A stretch of DNA of 48,802 nucleotides from an uncultured Desulfuromonadales bacterium (lineage in GTDB: Bacteria; Desulfobacterota; Desulfuromonadia; Desulfuromonadales; Geopsychrobacteraceae). A model generated the notes under the pieces. It did not search any database. It saw nothing but the letters and a program-made list of their open reading frames with translations, and had not been told where the DNA came from. The stretch spans positions 1 through 48,802 of the forward strand of contig CAMYNC010000028.1 in assembly GCA_947259685.1 (NCBI GenBank), read 5' to 3'. The translations under genes and the position numbers were made by a program. This document shows positions 30,360 through 38,690 of this stretch, one piece after another. Within the stretch, counting starts at the first letter, position 1, and each line of letters starts with the position of its first letter.

Positions 30360-31525
30360 CCCGAGTGAAGAGCTGCGCCAGCGCCCCGCATAACCGCGTC
30401 AGCCTGCAACAGCTTTCCAGCTATCAACCGAGCGAGGTTGCGCCAGCCCTGGAACAATTGCTGGCACCGCTCGGCGGCATGGCAGCCTTTGTCAAACCCG
30501 GCCAACAGGTTTTGCTGAAACCGAATCTATTGGCCGGCAAAGCGCCTGCAAAAGCGGTCACCACCCACCCGGAAATTGTCCGCGCGATGATAGCTCTGGT
30601 CCTAAGTGCCGGCGGGATCGTCAGAGTCGGCGACTCACCCGGTATCGGCACCCCCACCAATGTTGCCCGCAAAGCGGGGATACTCGAAATCATTGACCAG
30701 ACCGGTGTCGAATTTGCCAGTTTTGAAGAGTCGGTGAAAATCCGTCCGCGGGGAGGCACCTTTCATGAATTGGAAGTGGCCCGCGATATCCTCGACGCGG
30801 ATGTGATCATCAATCTGCCGAAACTGAAAACCCACCAGATGATGGGCCTGACCTGTGCGGTGAAAAATATGTTCGGCGCAGTCATCGGTTTGCGCAAACC
30901 GCGCCTGCATCTGCAAGCGGGAACCGATAAAGCCTTTTTTGCCCTGATGCTGCTGGAACTTTGCGAACAACTGGCGCCGACCTTAAATATTGTCGATGCG
31001 GTGGTCGGTATGGAAGGTGAAGGCCCCGGCAGCGGCGATCCGGTTCAGATCGGCGCCCTGATCGCCGGCAGCCATGCGCAGGCGGTCGATACGGTGGCCA
31101 CGGAACTGGTTGGAATGCAGCCGCGGCAGGTCTGGACACAGCAGCAAGCGTTGGAGACCGACCGCCCCTTTTGCAAACTGTCACAACTGGAATTGTTTGG
31201 CAGCCCATTGGATGAGTTGCGGATCAGCAACTTCCGGCCGGCGAAATCAACCGATGTCAACTTCGGCCTGCCCGGCTTCCTGAAAAAACAGCTTAAGCAC
31301 TCGCTGACCGCCAGACCGGCTGTTGAGCAGACCATCTGCAAACTCTGCAACGACTGCGTCACCCACTGCCCCCCTGAAGCAATGCAGATCGAAGACAACA
31401 AACTGCGAATCGACTATGAACGCTGCATCCGCTGCTTCTGTTGCCAGGAGCTCTGTCCGCATGGCGCACTGGCAACCGAACAAGGCCTGCTGTTAAAATT
31501 GAATAGTTTCTTGCGCGGAAATTAA
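30356..31525 (+). CDS. DUF362 domain protein with C-terminal 2[4Fe-4S] ferredoxin
   Basis: 389 aa from GTG 30356, overlapping the YjbQ stop (GTGA); GTG 30365 is an alternative. Residues about 40-290 are DUF362: GQQVLLKPNLLAGKAP, TTHPEIVRAMIALVLSAGGIVRVGDSPG, INLPKLKTHQMMGLTCAVKNMFGAVIG, VDAVVGMEGEGPGSGDP. Residues about 325-375 hold two ferredoxin clusters: CKLCNDCVTHC and CIRCFCCQELCP. Soluble, probably a redox protein of anaerobes; the reaction is not known. Confidence 0.9.
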   Translation: MTRVKSCASAPHNRVSLQQLSSYQPSEVAPALEQLLAPLGGMAAFVKPGQQVLLKPNLLAGKAPAKAVTTHPEIVRAMIALVLSAGGIVRVGDSPGIGTPTNVARKAGILEIIDQTGVEFASFEESVKIRPRGGTFHELEVARDILDADVIINLPKLKTHQMMGLTCAVKNMFGAVIGLRKPRLHLQAGTDKAFFALMLLELCEQLAPTLNIVDAVVGMEGEGPGSGDPVQIGALIAGSHAQAVDTVATELVGMQPRQVWTQQQALETDRPFCKLSQLELFGSPLDELRISNFRPAKSTDVNFGLPGFLKKQLKHSLTARPAVEQTICKLCNDCVTHCPPEAMQIEDNKLRIDYERCIRCFCCQELCPHGALATEQGLLLKLNSFLRGN

Positions 31526-31601
31526 ACTGTAAATTTTTCTTCCCCCGCCCTCAGCGCCTTGCAGTGATCAACCTTTCAGAGCTCAGGCGTTTACAACTCC
31601 G

Positions 31602-31641
31602 AACAAAACAAAAACGGCTGGCAATATAAAATCACCAGCCG
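31602..31641. terminator. Bidirectional terminator between DUF362 and NifU-like genes
   Basis: CGGCTGG (31615-31621) pairs with CCAGCCG (31635-31641), 13-nt loop. The U-run is better on the minus strand (UUUUUGUUUUG) than on the plus (CCUUUCU). The genes are convergent. Confidence 0.8.
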
Positions 31642-31672
31642 CCTTTCTGTTTAAACTGATTCGGAAAACAGC

Positions 31673-31897
31673 TCAGCGAACCTGAACCACTTCCTTCACT
31701 TCAGGAATATTCTCCACCAGGGTTTTTTCGATGCCCATTTTCAGGGTCATGGTCGACATCGGGCAGGAGCCACAGGCGCCAGTCAGCTTAACGCTGACAA
31801 CCCCATCTTCAGAAACATCAACCAGCTCAACATCGCCGCCATCAGCTTGCAGTGCAGGACGAACCTGGTTCAAAACTTCTTCAACACGTTCTTTCAT
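31673..31897 (-). CDS. NifU-like C-terminal domain iron-sulfur scaffold protein
   Basis: 74 aa from ATG 31897, with GGAGGAAAT upstream; the longer in-frame extension is not supported by a ribosome-binding site or by the family length. Consists only of the NifU C-terminal (Nfu) domain: [17 protein letters not shown] and the cluster-binding C42-x-x-C45 in [10 protein letters not shown]. Carries and delivers [4Fe-4S] clusters to apoproteins. Stand-alone Nfu proteins of this size are common in anaerobes. Confidence 0.93.
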   Translation of the reverse strand: MKERVEEVLNQVRPALQADGGDVELVDVSEDGVVSVKLTGACGSCPMSTMTLKMGIEKTLVENIPEVKEVVQVR

Positions 31898-31973
31898 CGA
31901 AATTTCCTCCATATTAAGTATGATGTACTTCTCAGTATAGCGCTCAACTATCGGCGCCCGCAAGCCTGGGAAC

Positions 31974-33143
31974 TTAAAACATCCCCATCGGCAGAGTGAT
32001 ATCCTGAATTTTTCTGGCGCAGAGCAGTTCCGGCCGGCCAACATTTTTTCCCTGCACCAGCACCTTAAAGCTCTCGCCCATTCCGGAATCCGGAATAATC
32101 AGGTTTTTCAAAGTCATCCGCAGCGCCTGGGCTTTTTTCGGATCGGTTTCGCGCATCTGCAGTTCAATCAACGCCTCGAGAAATCCCAATCCCATCAAAA
32201 AACGATATTGCTCTCCAAAGTAGAGCTCTTCAAGACCCTGCTGCTGACCAACCTTCTGCAATGCAGTAAAATCGATATGGCTGGTAATATCCTGGCAGCC
32301 GAGGCGCTGGTAGGGATTTTCATTCGATTGATGACGGTGGTAACAAAGCAGAGTGCCGTTGCGCCGTGCCGGTGAGAACAGCTCTGCAGCCGGATAACCG
32401 TAATCGATGGTCAAGACAAAGCCTTTGTCGATCAGGCTGGAAACCTGCTGAAACCAGTCGACGGCCTGCAGGTTAACCTCGCCCCGATTGCCTTCACAGA
32501 GTTCGGTGCCGATTAGCTGGAAATACTGCGGGATGGCGCCGCTCGACGGCGGCCGTAATTCTTCAACAAAACCTTCGGTGCTGTTGACAACATAGATCTC
32601 CTGTAACTCGCCGTTATTCTTATCGACCAGATGTACCGGAAAGGCATCGACCAGCTCGTTGGTTAAAAAGCAGCCCTGCATCCCCTGCAACTGCTCTAAA
32701 CGACACCAGGTGATCCGGCCGGCATCCAGATGCTGCTGTAGATTAGTCGCCTGCCCGCGGTGATGGTCGGGGCTGATTTCAACGATTTTATACTGCAGCG
32801 CCTGGTAAAACTCTGGAAACTCCTCAGCCAGTGCATCAAGAACATCGAGGCAGAGATGCCCTTCTCCGGCCCCCTGTTCGGCAATGATGAACTCACCTTG
32901 ACCGAGCAGCTGCCACATCTGTTCCAGCTGCCGGGCGATCAACCGACCAAACAGGCTATGAACACTTGATGAGGTAAAGAAATCGCCCTCTTTACCGATC
33001 CGGGTGCGCGGGGAAGTGTAGTAACCATGCTCCGGATGATAGAGACAAGCCTCCATAAACTCAGCAAAAGTCAGCCCACCTTCGACTTCGATCCGCGCTC
33101 TTAATAGTTCAACAAGCTCTGCCTTTTCCTCACCCTGCGCCAT
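31974..33143 (-). CDS. MidA/NDUFAF7-family SAM-dependent protein methyltransferase
   Basis: 389 aa from ATG 33143 (AAGG 8 nt upstream; GTG 33152 would add three residues). Family signatures (PF02636): [44 protein letters not shown], the SAM-binding [11 protein letters not shown], and [13 protein letters not shown], then [28 protein letters not shown]. Mitochondrial members dimethylate an arginine of complex I; the bacterial substrate is unknown. The next gene upstream (rhodanese) is about 100 bp away on the same strand. Confidence 0.9.
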   Translation of the reverse strand: MAQGEEKAELVELLRARIEVEGGLTFAEFMEACLYHPEHGYYTSPRTRIGKEGDFFTSSSVHSLFGRLIARQLEQMWQLLGQGEFIIAEQGAGEGHLCLDVLDALAEEFPEFYQALQYKIVEISPDHHRGQATNLQQHLDAGRITWCRLEQLQGMQGCFLTNELVDAFPVHLVDKNNGELQEIYVVNSTEGFVEELRPPSSGAIPQYFQLIGTELCEGNRGEVNLQAVDWFQQVSSLIDKGFVLTIDYGYPAAELFSPARRNGTLLCYHRHQSNENPYQRLGCQDITSHIDFTALQKVGQQQGLEELYFGEQYRFLMGLGFLEALIELQMRETDPKKAQALRMTLKNLIIPDSGMGESFKVLVQGKNVGRPELLCARKIQDITLPMGMF

Positions 33144-33250
33144 GCCACCCACCTTGAATTAAACCGCCAGAAAGGGCGCAAGTATAACCAGCCCCGTTGA
33201 CAAAAACAAGGGTAGCCGCCCTGCGTCACTGAGCCTGCATCGATTTTCAA

Positions 33251-33637
33251 CTATGGGGCACCCTGGTTCACCGGAAAGTTACGCAATTGCCAGCCCCAGA
33301 TGCCTCCGCTGAGGTTATAAAGCGGGCCGTAACCGTTGCGTGCCAGATAGCTAGAGACCTGAGAGCTACGAGAGCCGACTGCACAGTAGATCAGGATCGG
33401 CTTGTCCTTGGGAATTTCACCGATCCGCTTGACAACCTGATCAATAGGAATCAGGGTCGCATTAACCAGGCGAACCTCAAAATATTCTTGCGGGGTGCGG
33501 ACATCAAGCAGAAAAACTTCTTGGCTCTGCAGCAACTCGCGAGCCTTTACCGCAGAAAGATTTTCAACCTGCATGGCATTGGCAATAAAACCAAACGAAC
33601 AGAAACACAACAACCCGATAAAAATCTTTTTAAACAT
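33251..33637 (-). CDS. Periplasmic rhodanese-like protein
   Basis: 128 aa. Signal peptide about 1-21 (FKKIFIGLLCFCSFGFIANA). One rhodanese domain: VFLLDVRTPQEYFEVRLVNATLIP and the active-site loop YCAVGSRS with C85, then LARNGYGPLYNLSGGIWGW. Likely a thiosulfate or polysulfide sulfurtransferase in the periplasm, or a phosphatase-like sulfide carrier; loop length (CxxxxRS) fits sulfurtransferases. Divergent from glpX. Confidence 0.9.
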   Translation of the reverse strand: MFKKIFIGLLCFCSFGFIANAMQVENLSAVKARELLQSQEVFLLDVRTPQEYFEVRLVNATLIPIDQVVKRIGEIPKDKPILIYCAVGSRSSQVSSYLARNGYGPLYNLSGGIWGWQLRNFPVNQGAP

Positions 33638-33803
33638 GGAAAAATCAACCTCCGGACGGCGTTAGTACGACCATTATATGCATTTTTCCATATATTTACC
33701 AAGGGGAATTTTGCAATGCTTGAACTTGGCGTTGATTCATGCCATTATTATCCGCTGGCAGAAACAGCCATTACTTATACTATATAAGATTGGATTTACA
33801 TAG

Positions 33804-34775
33804 ATGTCACTCGACCGCAATCTGGCTCTGGAACTGGCCCGGGTCACTGAAGCTGCGGCTCTTGATGCCGGCCGCTGGGTTGGCAAGGGCGATAAAATTT
33901 CCGCCGATGGGGCTGCCACCGAAGCTATGCGTCGCACCCTGGATGCTATGGACATTAACGGCGTGGTGGTTATCGGCGAAGGTGAGATGGACGAAGCGCC
34001 GATGCTCTATATCGGCGAAGAGCTTGGCAGCGGGCTGGATGGCGAGTGTGAAGTCGATATCGCCGTTGATCCGCTGGAAGGGACCACCATCTGTTCCAAA
34101 GGGATTAACGGTGCGATTGCCACCATCGCCCTGGCCCCGCGTGGTGGTTTTCTGCATGCCCCGGATATGTATATGGACAAGCTGGTCACCGGTTCGGACG
34201 GGATTGGTGCGGTTGATATTCAAAAGTCGGCAGGTGAAAACGTGCTGGCCCTGGCAAAGGCAAAAAGCTGTGACCCGCAGGATCTGATGGTGGTGCTGCT
34301 CGACCGTCCCCGGCATGACAAGGCGATTGCTGAGATCCGCCAAATCGGAGCTCGCTGCCAACTGATTACCGATGGCGATGTCGCCCCGGCGATCGCTTCT
34401 GCGGTTGAAGGCAGCGGCGTCGACATGATGCTCGGTGTCGGCGGTGCCCCCGAAGGCGTACTGACCGCAGCTGCCATCAAATGTCTTGGCGGTTTCATGC
34501 AGGGGCGCCTGGTTTTCATGACCGACGAAGAACGCAGCCGATCAAGCAACATGGGCATTGAAGATTTTGATAAAATATACACAGCAGAGGAAATGGCCCA
34601 AGGTGAGGTTTTCTTCGCTGCCACCGGCGTCACCAACGGCGACCTGATTCGCGGGGTGCGTTATTTCTCCGGCGGGGCGAAAACCCACACGGTGGTGATG
34701 CGTTCGAAAAGTCGTACCATCCGTTTCCTGGAAACTTTGCACTATTTTGACCACAAACCTGGCTTCCGTTCCTAA
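33804..34775 (+). CDS. glpX: Class II fructose-1,6-bisphosphatase GlpX
   Basis: 323 aa, full length. GlpX signatures: LARVTEAAALDAGRWVGKGDK, GAATEAMRRTLD, VIGEGEMDEAPMLYIGE, EVDIAVDPLEGTT (metal-binding DPLEGT) and MLGVGGAPEGVLTAAAIKCLGG. Metal-dependent dephosphorylation of fructose 1,6-bisphosphate in gluconeogenesis, needed for growth on acetate, in keeping with the CoA-transferase gene. No clear Shine-Dalgarno before ATG 33804; TATACT lies about 25 bp upstream, so the leader is short. Confidence 0.95.
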   Translation: MSLDRNLALELARVTEAAALDAGRWVGKGDKISADGAATEAMRRTLDAMDINGVVVIGEGEMDEAPMLYIGEELGSGLDGECEVDIAVDPLEGTTICSKGINGAIATIALAPRGGFLHAPDMYMDKLVTGSDGIGAVDIQKSAGENVLALAKAKSCDPQDLMVVLLDRPRHDKAIAEIRQIGARCQLITDGDVAPAIASAVEGSGVDMMLGVGGAPEGVLTAAAIKCLGGFMQGRLVFMTDEERSRSSNMGIEDFDKIYTAEEMAQGEVFFAATGVTNGDLIRGVRYFSGGAKTHTVVMRSKSRTIRFLETLHYFDHKPGFRS

Positions 34776-34845
34776 AGCCACCTAACGGACGCTATCGTCA
34801 TAGATCCACGGTCCGACAACACTGGAGAATTGGAGAGAAAGACCC

Positions 34846-35673
34846 ATGGCGATTATTACCATTTCCCGTGAAATGGGCAGCGGCGGCATCCCGATTGTTC
34901 ATCAAGCTGCTGAAGAACTTGGTTACACCCTGATTGATGGTGACACCATCAAAGACGTCGCATCCGAATATGGCCTGACGTCCGAAGCGCTGCAGCAGGT
35001 CGATGAAAAACCGCCGGCCTTTGTCGAACAGCTCGACCGACAGATCGAGCTGAACATGAATCGCATCCAGCTGATCGTGCTGGAACATGCCCTCAAAGGC
35101 GATGTTCTGATCTACGGCCGCGGCGGGCAGGACCTGCTCCCCGGCATCAACAACGTCTTCCGGGTCCGGGTGATCGCTCCCTTTGAGGAGCGGATCGAGC
35201 GCTGGGCCGAACGGGAGTGGATCGACCCCGATCTGGCCCGTTCACTGGTGCGTAAAAGCGATCAGCAGCGGGCCGGATTTATCAAGTACTACTTTGATCG
35301 TAACTGGTCGAATCCGATCGACTATGATCTGGTCATAAATACTTCGCGGCTGTCACACGATACTGCGGTCAAACTGATCGTTGATGGCGTCAAAGACAAG
35401 AATCTGGTGGAAAAAAAGAGCGCAGGCAAAGCCAAGCTGAAAGATCTGATTATCCAGAAAAAAATCCAGATTGCCCGCCTGGCCGATGAGCGGATTGAGG
35501 ACATCTGGTTTCACATCGACGTTGAGGACCGCCAGGTAACCCTCTCCGGGCACGTGTACAGCGAGGACGAACGAAAAGCTGCTCTTGATGATGCCCAGCA
35601 GGTCAAAGGCGTGACCGATATTATTGACAATCTGAAGATCGTCGGTTATCGCAACGAGCCGCAAGATCATTAA
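34846..35673 (+). CDS. Cytidylate-kinase-like protein fused to a BON domain
   Basis: 275 aa. Residues 1-195 match the cytidylate kinase-like family (PF13189): the start [17 protein letters not shown] is a variant P-loop, followed by [25 protein letters not shown] and [22 protein letters not shown]-like [19 protein letters not shown]. Residues about 205-270 form a BON domain: [53 protein letters not shown] domains usually bind lipids or are periplasmic, so a cytoplasmic kinase-BON fusion is odd. Substrate unknown. Good GGAGAG before ATG 34846; a terminator follows. Confidence 0.82.
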   Translation: MAIITISREMGSGGIPIVHQAAEELGYTLIDGDTIKDVASEYGLTSEALQQVDEKPPAFVEQLDRQIELNMNRIQLIVLEHALKGDVLIYGRGGQDLLPGINNVFRVRVIAPFEERIERWAEREWIDPDLARSLVRKSDQQRAGFIKYYFDRNWSNPIDYDLVINTSRLSHDTAVKLIVDGVKDKNLVEKKSAGKAKLKDLIIQKKIQIARLADERIEDIWFHIDVEDRQVTLSGHVYSEDERKAALDDAQQVKGVTDIIDNLKIVGYRNEPQDH

Positions 35674-35699
35674 CTCTTTTCGGCCAAACAGATCAACGG

Positions 35700-35721
35700 A
35701 CGCCGGCGCTGCCGGCGTTTT
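35700..35721 (+). terminator. Terminator just before yebC
   Basis: ACGCCGGC-GCT-GCCGGCGT (35700-35718) followed by TTT-G-TT. Only about 31 nt before the yebC start, so transcription of yebC must start within that gap or read through (possible attenuation). Confidence 0.8.
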
Positions 35722-35752
35722 GTTATTGAACGATATTCAAGGAGCATGCAAC

Positions 35753-36499
35753 ATGGCAGGACATAGCAAATGGGCCAACATCAAACACCGCAAAGGTGCT
35801 CAGGATGCCAAGCGGGGAAAAATCTTCACCAAACTGATCAAAGAAATCACCGTTGCCGCTAAAATAGGCGGTGGCGACCTGGAAGCCAACTCCCGCCTGC
35901 GCCTGGCGGTTGATAAGGCCAAGCAGGGCAACATGCCGAAAGACAACATCGATCGGGCCATCAAAAAAGGCACCGGCGATCTCGATGGCGTCACCTATGA
36001 AGAAGGATTGTTTGAGGGCTATGGCCCCGGCGGGGTCGCCGTGATTGTCGAGTTCATGACCGACAACCGCACCCGCACCGTGGCCGACGTGCGGCACGCC
36101 TTCAATAAGTATGGCGGCAGTCTCGGCGTCAGTGGCTCGGTCGCCTTCATGTTTGACCGCAAAGGGCAGATCATCTTCAACGAAGAAAATGATTTCGAAA
36201 CCATCTTTGAAGCCTCCCTGGAAGCTGGCGCGGAAGATGTCAAGGAAGAGGATGGCATCATTGCAGTGGTCACCGACCCAAGCGAATTCGAAACCGTCAG
36301 GAACGCCCTTGAAGCGCAGGGCTTGAAATATCAGGCGGCCGAAGTCACCATGATTCCACAGAACATGAACCCGGTTGAAGGCAAGCAGGCTGAATCACTG
36401 ATGAAGATGATCGACGTACTGGAAGACAATGACGATGTCCAGAACGTCCACGCCAATTTCGACATCTCTGACGAAGAGATGGAAAAGATCATGGGTTAA
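35753..36499 (+). CDS. yebC: YebC/PmpR-family (TACO1-like) protein
   Basis: 248 aa from ATG 35753, with AAGGAG 8 nt upstream; the family always starts [14 protein letters not shown], as here. Other signatures: [43 protein letters not shown]-like [33 protein letters not shown]. Acts as a DNA-binding regulator in some bacteria, and newer work on the family points to helping ribosomes translate proline stretches. Precedes ruvCAB, as in many proteobacteria. Confidence 0.96.
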   Translation: MAGHSKWANIKHRKGAQDAKRGKIFTKLIKEITVAAKIGGGDLEANSRLRLAVDKAKQGNMPKDNIDRAIKKGTGDLDGVTYEEGLFEGYGPGGVAVIVEFMTDNRTRTVADVRHAFNKYGGSLGVSGSVAFMFDRKGQIIFNEENDFETIFEASLEAGAEDVKEEDGIIAVVTDPSEFETVRNALEAQGLKYQAAEVTMIPQNMNPVEGKQAESLMKMIDVLEDNDDVQNVHANFDISDEEMEKIMG

Positions 36500-36523
36500 T
36501 CGGCGATTCGAGCACCTAACGCT

Positions 36524-37042
36524 ATGCGCATTCTCGGCATCGATCCTGGCAGCAAAGCCACTGGCTACGGATTTATCGAGCAACAAGGCAATCGCCTGAT
36601 TCATCTGGATAATGGTGCCATCTTTACCCAAAGTAAGGACCCGCTAGCTACGCGTTTGCAACGAATTTACCAGGAACTGAACCGGCTGATCGAAGAATAT
36701 CGACCGGATGCGGTGGCGGTGGAGCAGGTGTTCATGGCGAAAAACCCAGCTTCCGCATTAAAATTGGGCCACGCCCGCGGCGTCGCCTTGCTGGCGGGCA
36801 TCAATGCCGGCCTGCCAGTTGCCGAATACTCTGCGCTGCAGGTCAAAAGCAGTGTTGTCGGGTATGGCCGCGCTGGCAAGCACCAGGTGCAACAGATGAC
36901 CAAGACCCTATTGAACCTGCCGGAAATTGCCCAGGAAGATGCCGCCGACGCCCTGGCGGTTGCCATTTGCCACGCCCACAGCCATCATTTAGCCGCCCAA
37001 GTGCAGCGCAACAGCCAACTCCTGCAGGAAAAACGTCGATGA
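36524..37042 (+). CDS. ruvC: Holliday junction endodeoxyribonuclease RuvC
   Basis: 172 aa. RNase-H-fold resolvase: [14 protein letters not shown] carries the first catalytic Asp (D7), [22 protein letters not shown] the Glu, and [15 protein letters not shown] the final Asp pair. Cuts Holliday junctions held by RuvAB. Stop TGA overlaps the ruvA start by 3-4 bp (ATGA). Confidence 0.97.
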   Translation: MRILGIDPGSKATGYGFIEQQGNRLIHLDNGAIFTQSKDPLATRLQRIYQELNRLIEEYRPDAVAVEQVFMAKNPASALKLGHARGVALLAGINAGLPVAEYSALQVKSSVVGYGRAGKHQVQQMTKTLLNLPEIAQEDAADALAVAICHAHSHHLAAQVQRNSQLLQEKRR

Positions 37043-37638
37043 TTGCCCTACTGACCGGCCAACTGGCCTACCGCAGCCCCGAACAGATCATTGTTGACGT
37101 CGCCGGCGTCGGCTATCGGCTACAGATTCCTCTTTCGACATTTTACACCCTGCCGGAGCAGGGCCAGGTGCAGTTGCGGGTCCATACCCACGTCAAAGAG
37201 GATGCTATCCAGTTGTTCGGTTTTCAGAGCGAGGCGGAAAAAGACCTCTTTGCCTTACTGATCTCGGTCTCCGGGGTTGGCCCTAAATTGGCGATAACCA
37301 TCCTCTCGCACATTCCCACCGATGAGCTGGCCAACGCCCTTTGTCAGAGCGACATCCCGCGTTTGACAGCGATTCCGGGGATCGGTAAAAAGAGTGCCGA
37401 ACGCCTGGTGCTGGAACTGCAGGACAAGGCCGCGGCCCTGGCTGTCGCTGGAACCATCAAACCGGCCGGCAACACCATTCCTGCTGGAGACGCTTGTCAG
37501 CAGGACGCCCTGTCGGCCCTGGTCAACCTGGGCTATAAAGAGAACCTGGCGAAAAAAGCCTTAAAAAGTTTGCAGGTTGCCCCTGGCACCCCTCTCGAAG
37601 AGGTCCTCAAAGCCGCTCTGAAACTCCTCGTTAAATAG
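37039..37638 (+). CDS. ruvA: Holliday junction branch migration protein RuvA
   Basis: 199 aa from ATG 37039, overlapping the ruvC stop. N-terminal OB fold ([31 protein letters not shown]), two helix-hairpin-helix motifs ([17 protein letters not shown] and [19 protein letters not shown]) and the C-terminal domain III ([21 protein letters not shown]) that contacts RuvB. Tetramer binding the four-way junction. RuvB follows after 11 bp. Confidence 0.97.
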   Translation: MIALLTGQLAYRSPEQIIVDVAGVGYRLQIPLSTFYTLPEQGQVQLRVHTHVKEDAIQLFGFQSEAEKDLFALLISVSGVGPKLAITILSHIPTDELANALCQSDIPRLTAIPGIGKKSAERLVLELQDKAAALAVAGTIKPAGNTIPAGDACQQDALSALVNLGYKENLAKKALKSLQVAPGTPLEEVLKAALKLLVK

Positions 37639-37649
37639 GTGGAAGCTGC

Positions 37650-38675
37650 ATGACTGATCGCCTGATCGCCGCCGACGGCCTGCCTGAAGAAGACAACTAC
37701 GAAGCCGGACTGCGTCCTCGATCCCTGCAGGAATATGTTGGTCAGACCAAGGCGAAACGCAACCTGCAGGTATTTATCGATGCTGCCCGCAGGCGTCAGG
37801 AAGCACTTGATCATGTGCTGTTCTTCGGCCCACCCGGTCTGGGGAAAACCACTCTCGCTAATATTATCGCCCAGGAAATGGGCGTCAGCATCAAAAGTAC
37901 TTCAGGTCCGGTGATCGAAAAAGCCGGCGATCTGGCAGCAGTGCTAACCAACCTAGAAGAGGGTGATGTCCTGTTTATCGACGAGATCCATCGCCTGTCG
38001 CCGGTAGTCGAAGAAATTCTTTACCCGGCGATGGAGGATTATCAGCTCGATATTATGATCGGCCAAGGTCCTTCAGCCCGCACCATTAAGCTCGACATCC
38101 CCCGCTTTACTCTGGTCGGCGCCACCACCCGCGCCGGGCTGCTCTCTTCGCCCTTGCGGGATCGCTTCGGGGTGATCAGCCGGCTGGAATTCTACAGCAA
38201 CGATGAGTTGACCACTATCGTCAAACGTAGCGCCGGGATCCTCGGTATCAGCATCGACCCCGAAGGCGCCAGCGAGATCGCCCGCCGCAGTCGCGGCACC
38301 CCACGGATCGTTAATCGGCTGCTGCGCCGAGTGCGCGACTTCGCCGAAATCGAAGGCGACGGGGTCATCACCTGCCAACTGGCGGACAGCTCACTGCAGC
38401 GGCTTGAAGTTGATCATCAGGGCCTCGACTTTATGGACCGGCTGCTGCTGCTGTCGATCATCGATAAATTTTCCGGCGGACCGGTGGGTCTAGACACCTT
38501 GGCAGCAGCCATTGGCGAGGAGCGCGACACTATCGAGGACGTTATCGAGCCCTATCTGATCCAGCAAGGGTTTCTCAACCGCACCCCGCGTGGCCGGGTA
38601 GCGACCGAAAGCTGTTTCCGCCACTTTCAACGTACTCCTACGGATCCGGGCGACAATGGTCCGCTGTTCGGCTGA
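37650..38675 (+). CDS. ruvB: Holliday junction ATP-dependent helicase RuvB
   Basis: 341 aa. AAA+ motor: Walker [16 protein letters not shown], Walker [13 protein letters not shown], sensor [21 protein letters not shown] with the arginine finger, sensor [19 protein letters not shown], and the C-terminal winged helix ending [15 protein letters not shown]. Normal length. Its stop TGA is immediately followed by a possible GTG start of the next gene, so that unknown gene is probably translated from the same message. Confidence 0.98.
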   Translation: MTDRLIAADGLPEEDNYEAGLRPRSLQEYVGQTKAKRNLQVFIDAARRRQEALDHVLFFGPPGLGKTTLANIIAQEMGVSIKSTSGPVIEKAGDLAAVLTNLEEGDVLFIDEIHRLSPVVEEILYPAMEDYQLDIMIGQGPSARTIKLDIPRFTLVGATTRAGLLSSPLRDRFGVISRLEFYSNDELTTIVKRSAGILGISIDPEGASEIARRSRGTPRIVNRLLRRVRDFAEIEGDGVITCQLADSSLQRLEVDHQGLDFMDRLLLLSIIDKFSGGPVGLDTLAAAIGEERDTIEDVIEPYLIQQGFLNRTPRGRVATESCFRHFQRTPTDPGDNGPLFG

Positions 38676-38690
38676 GTGTTCTACCTCTGC

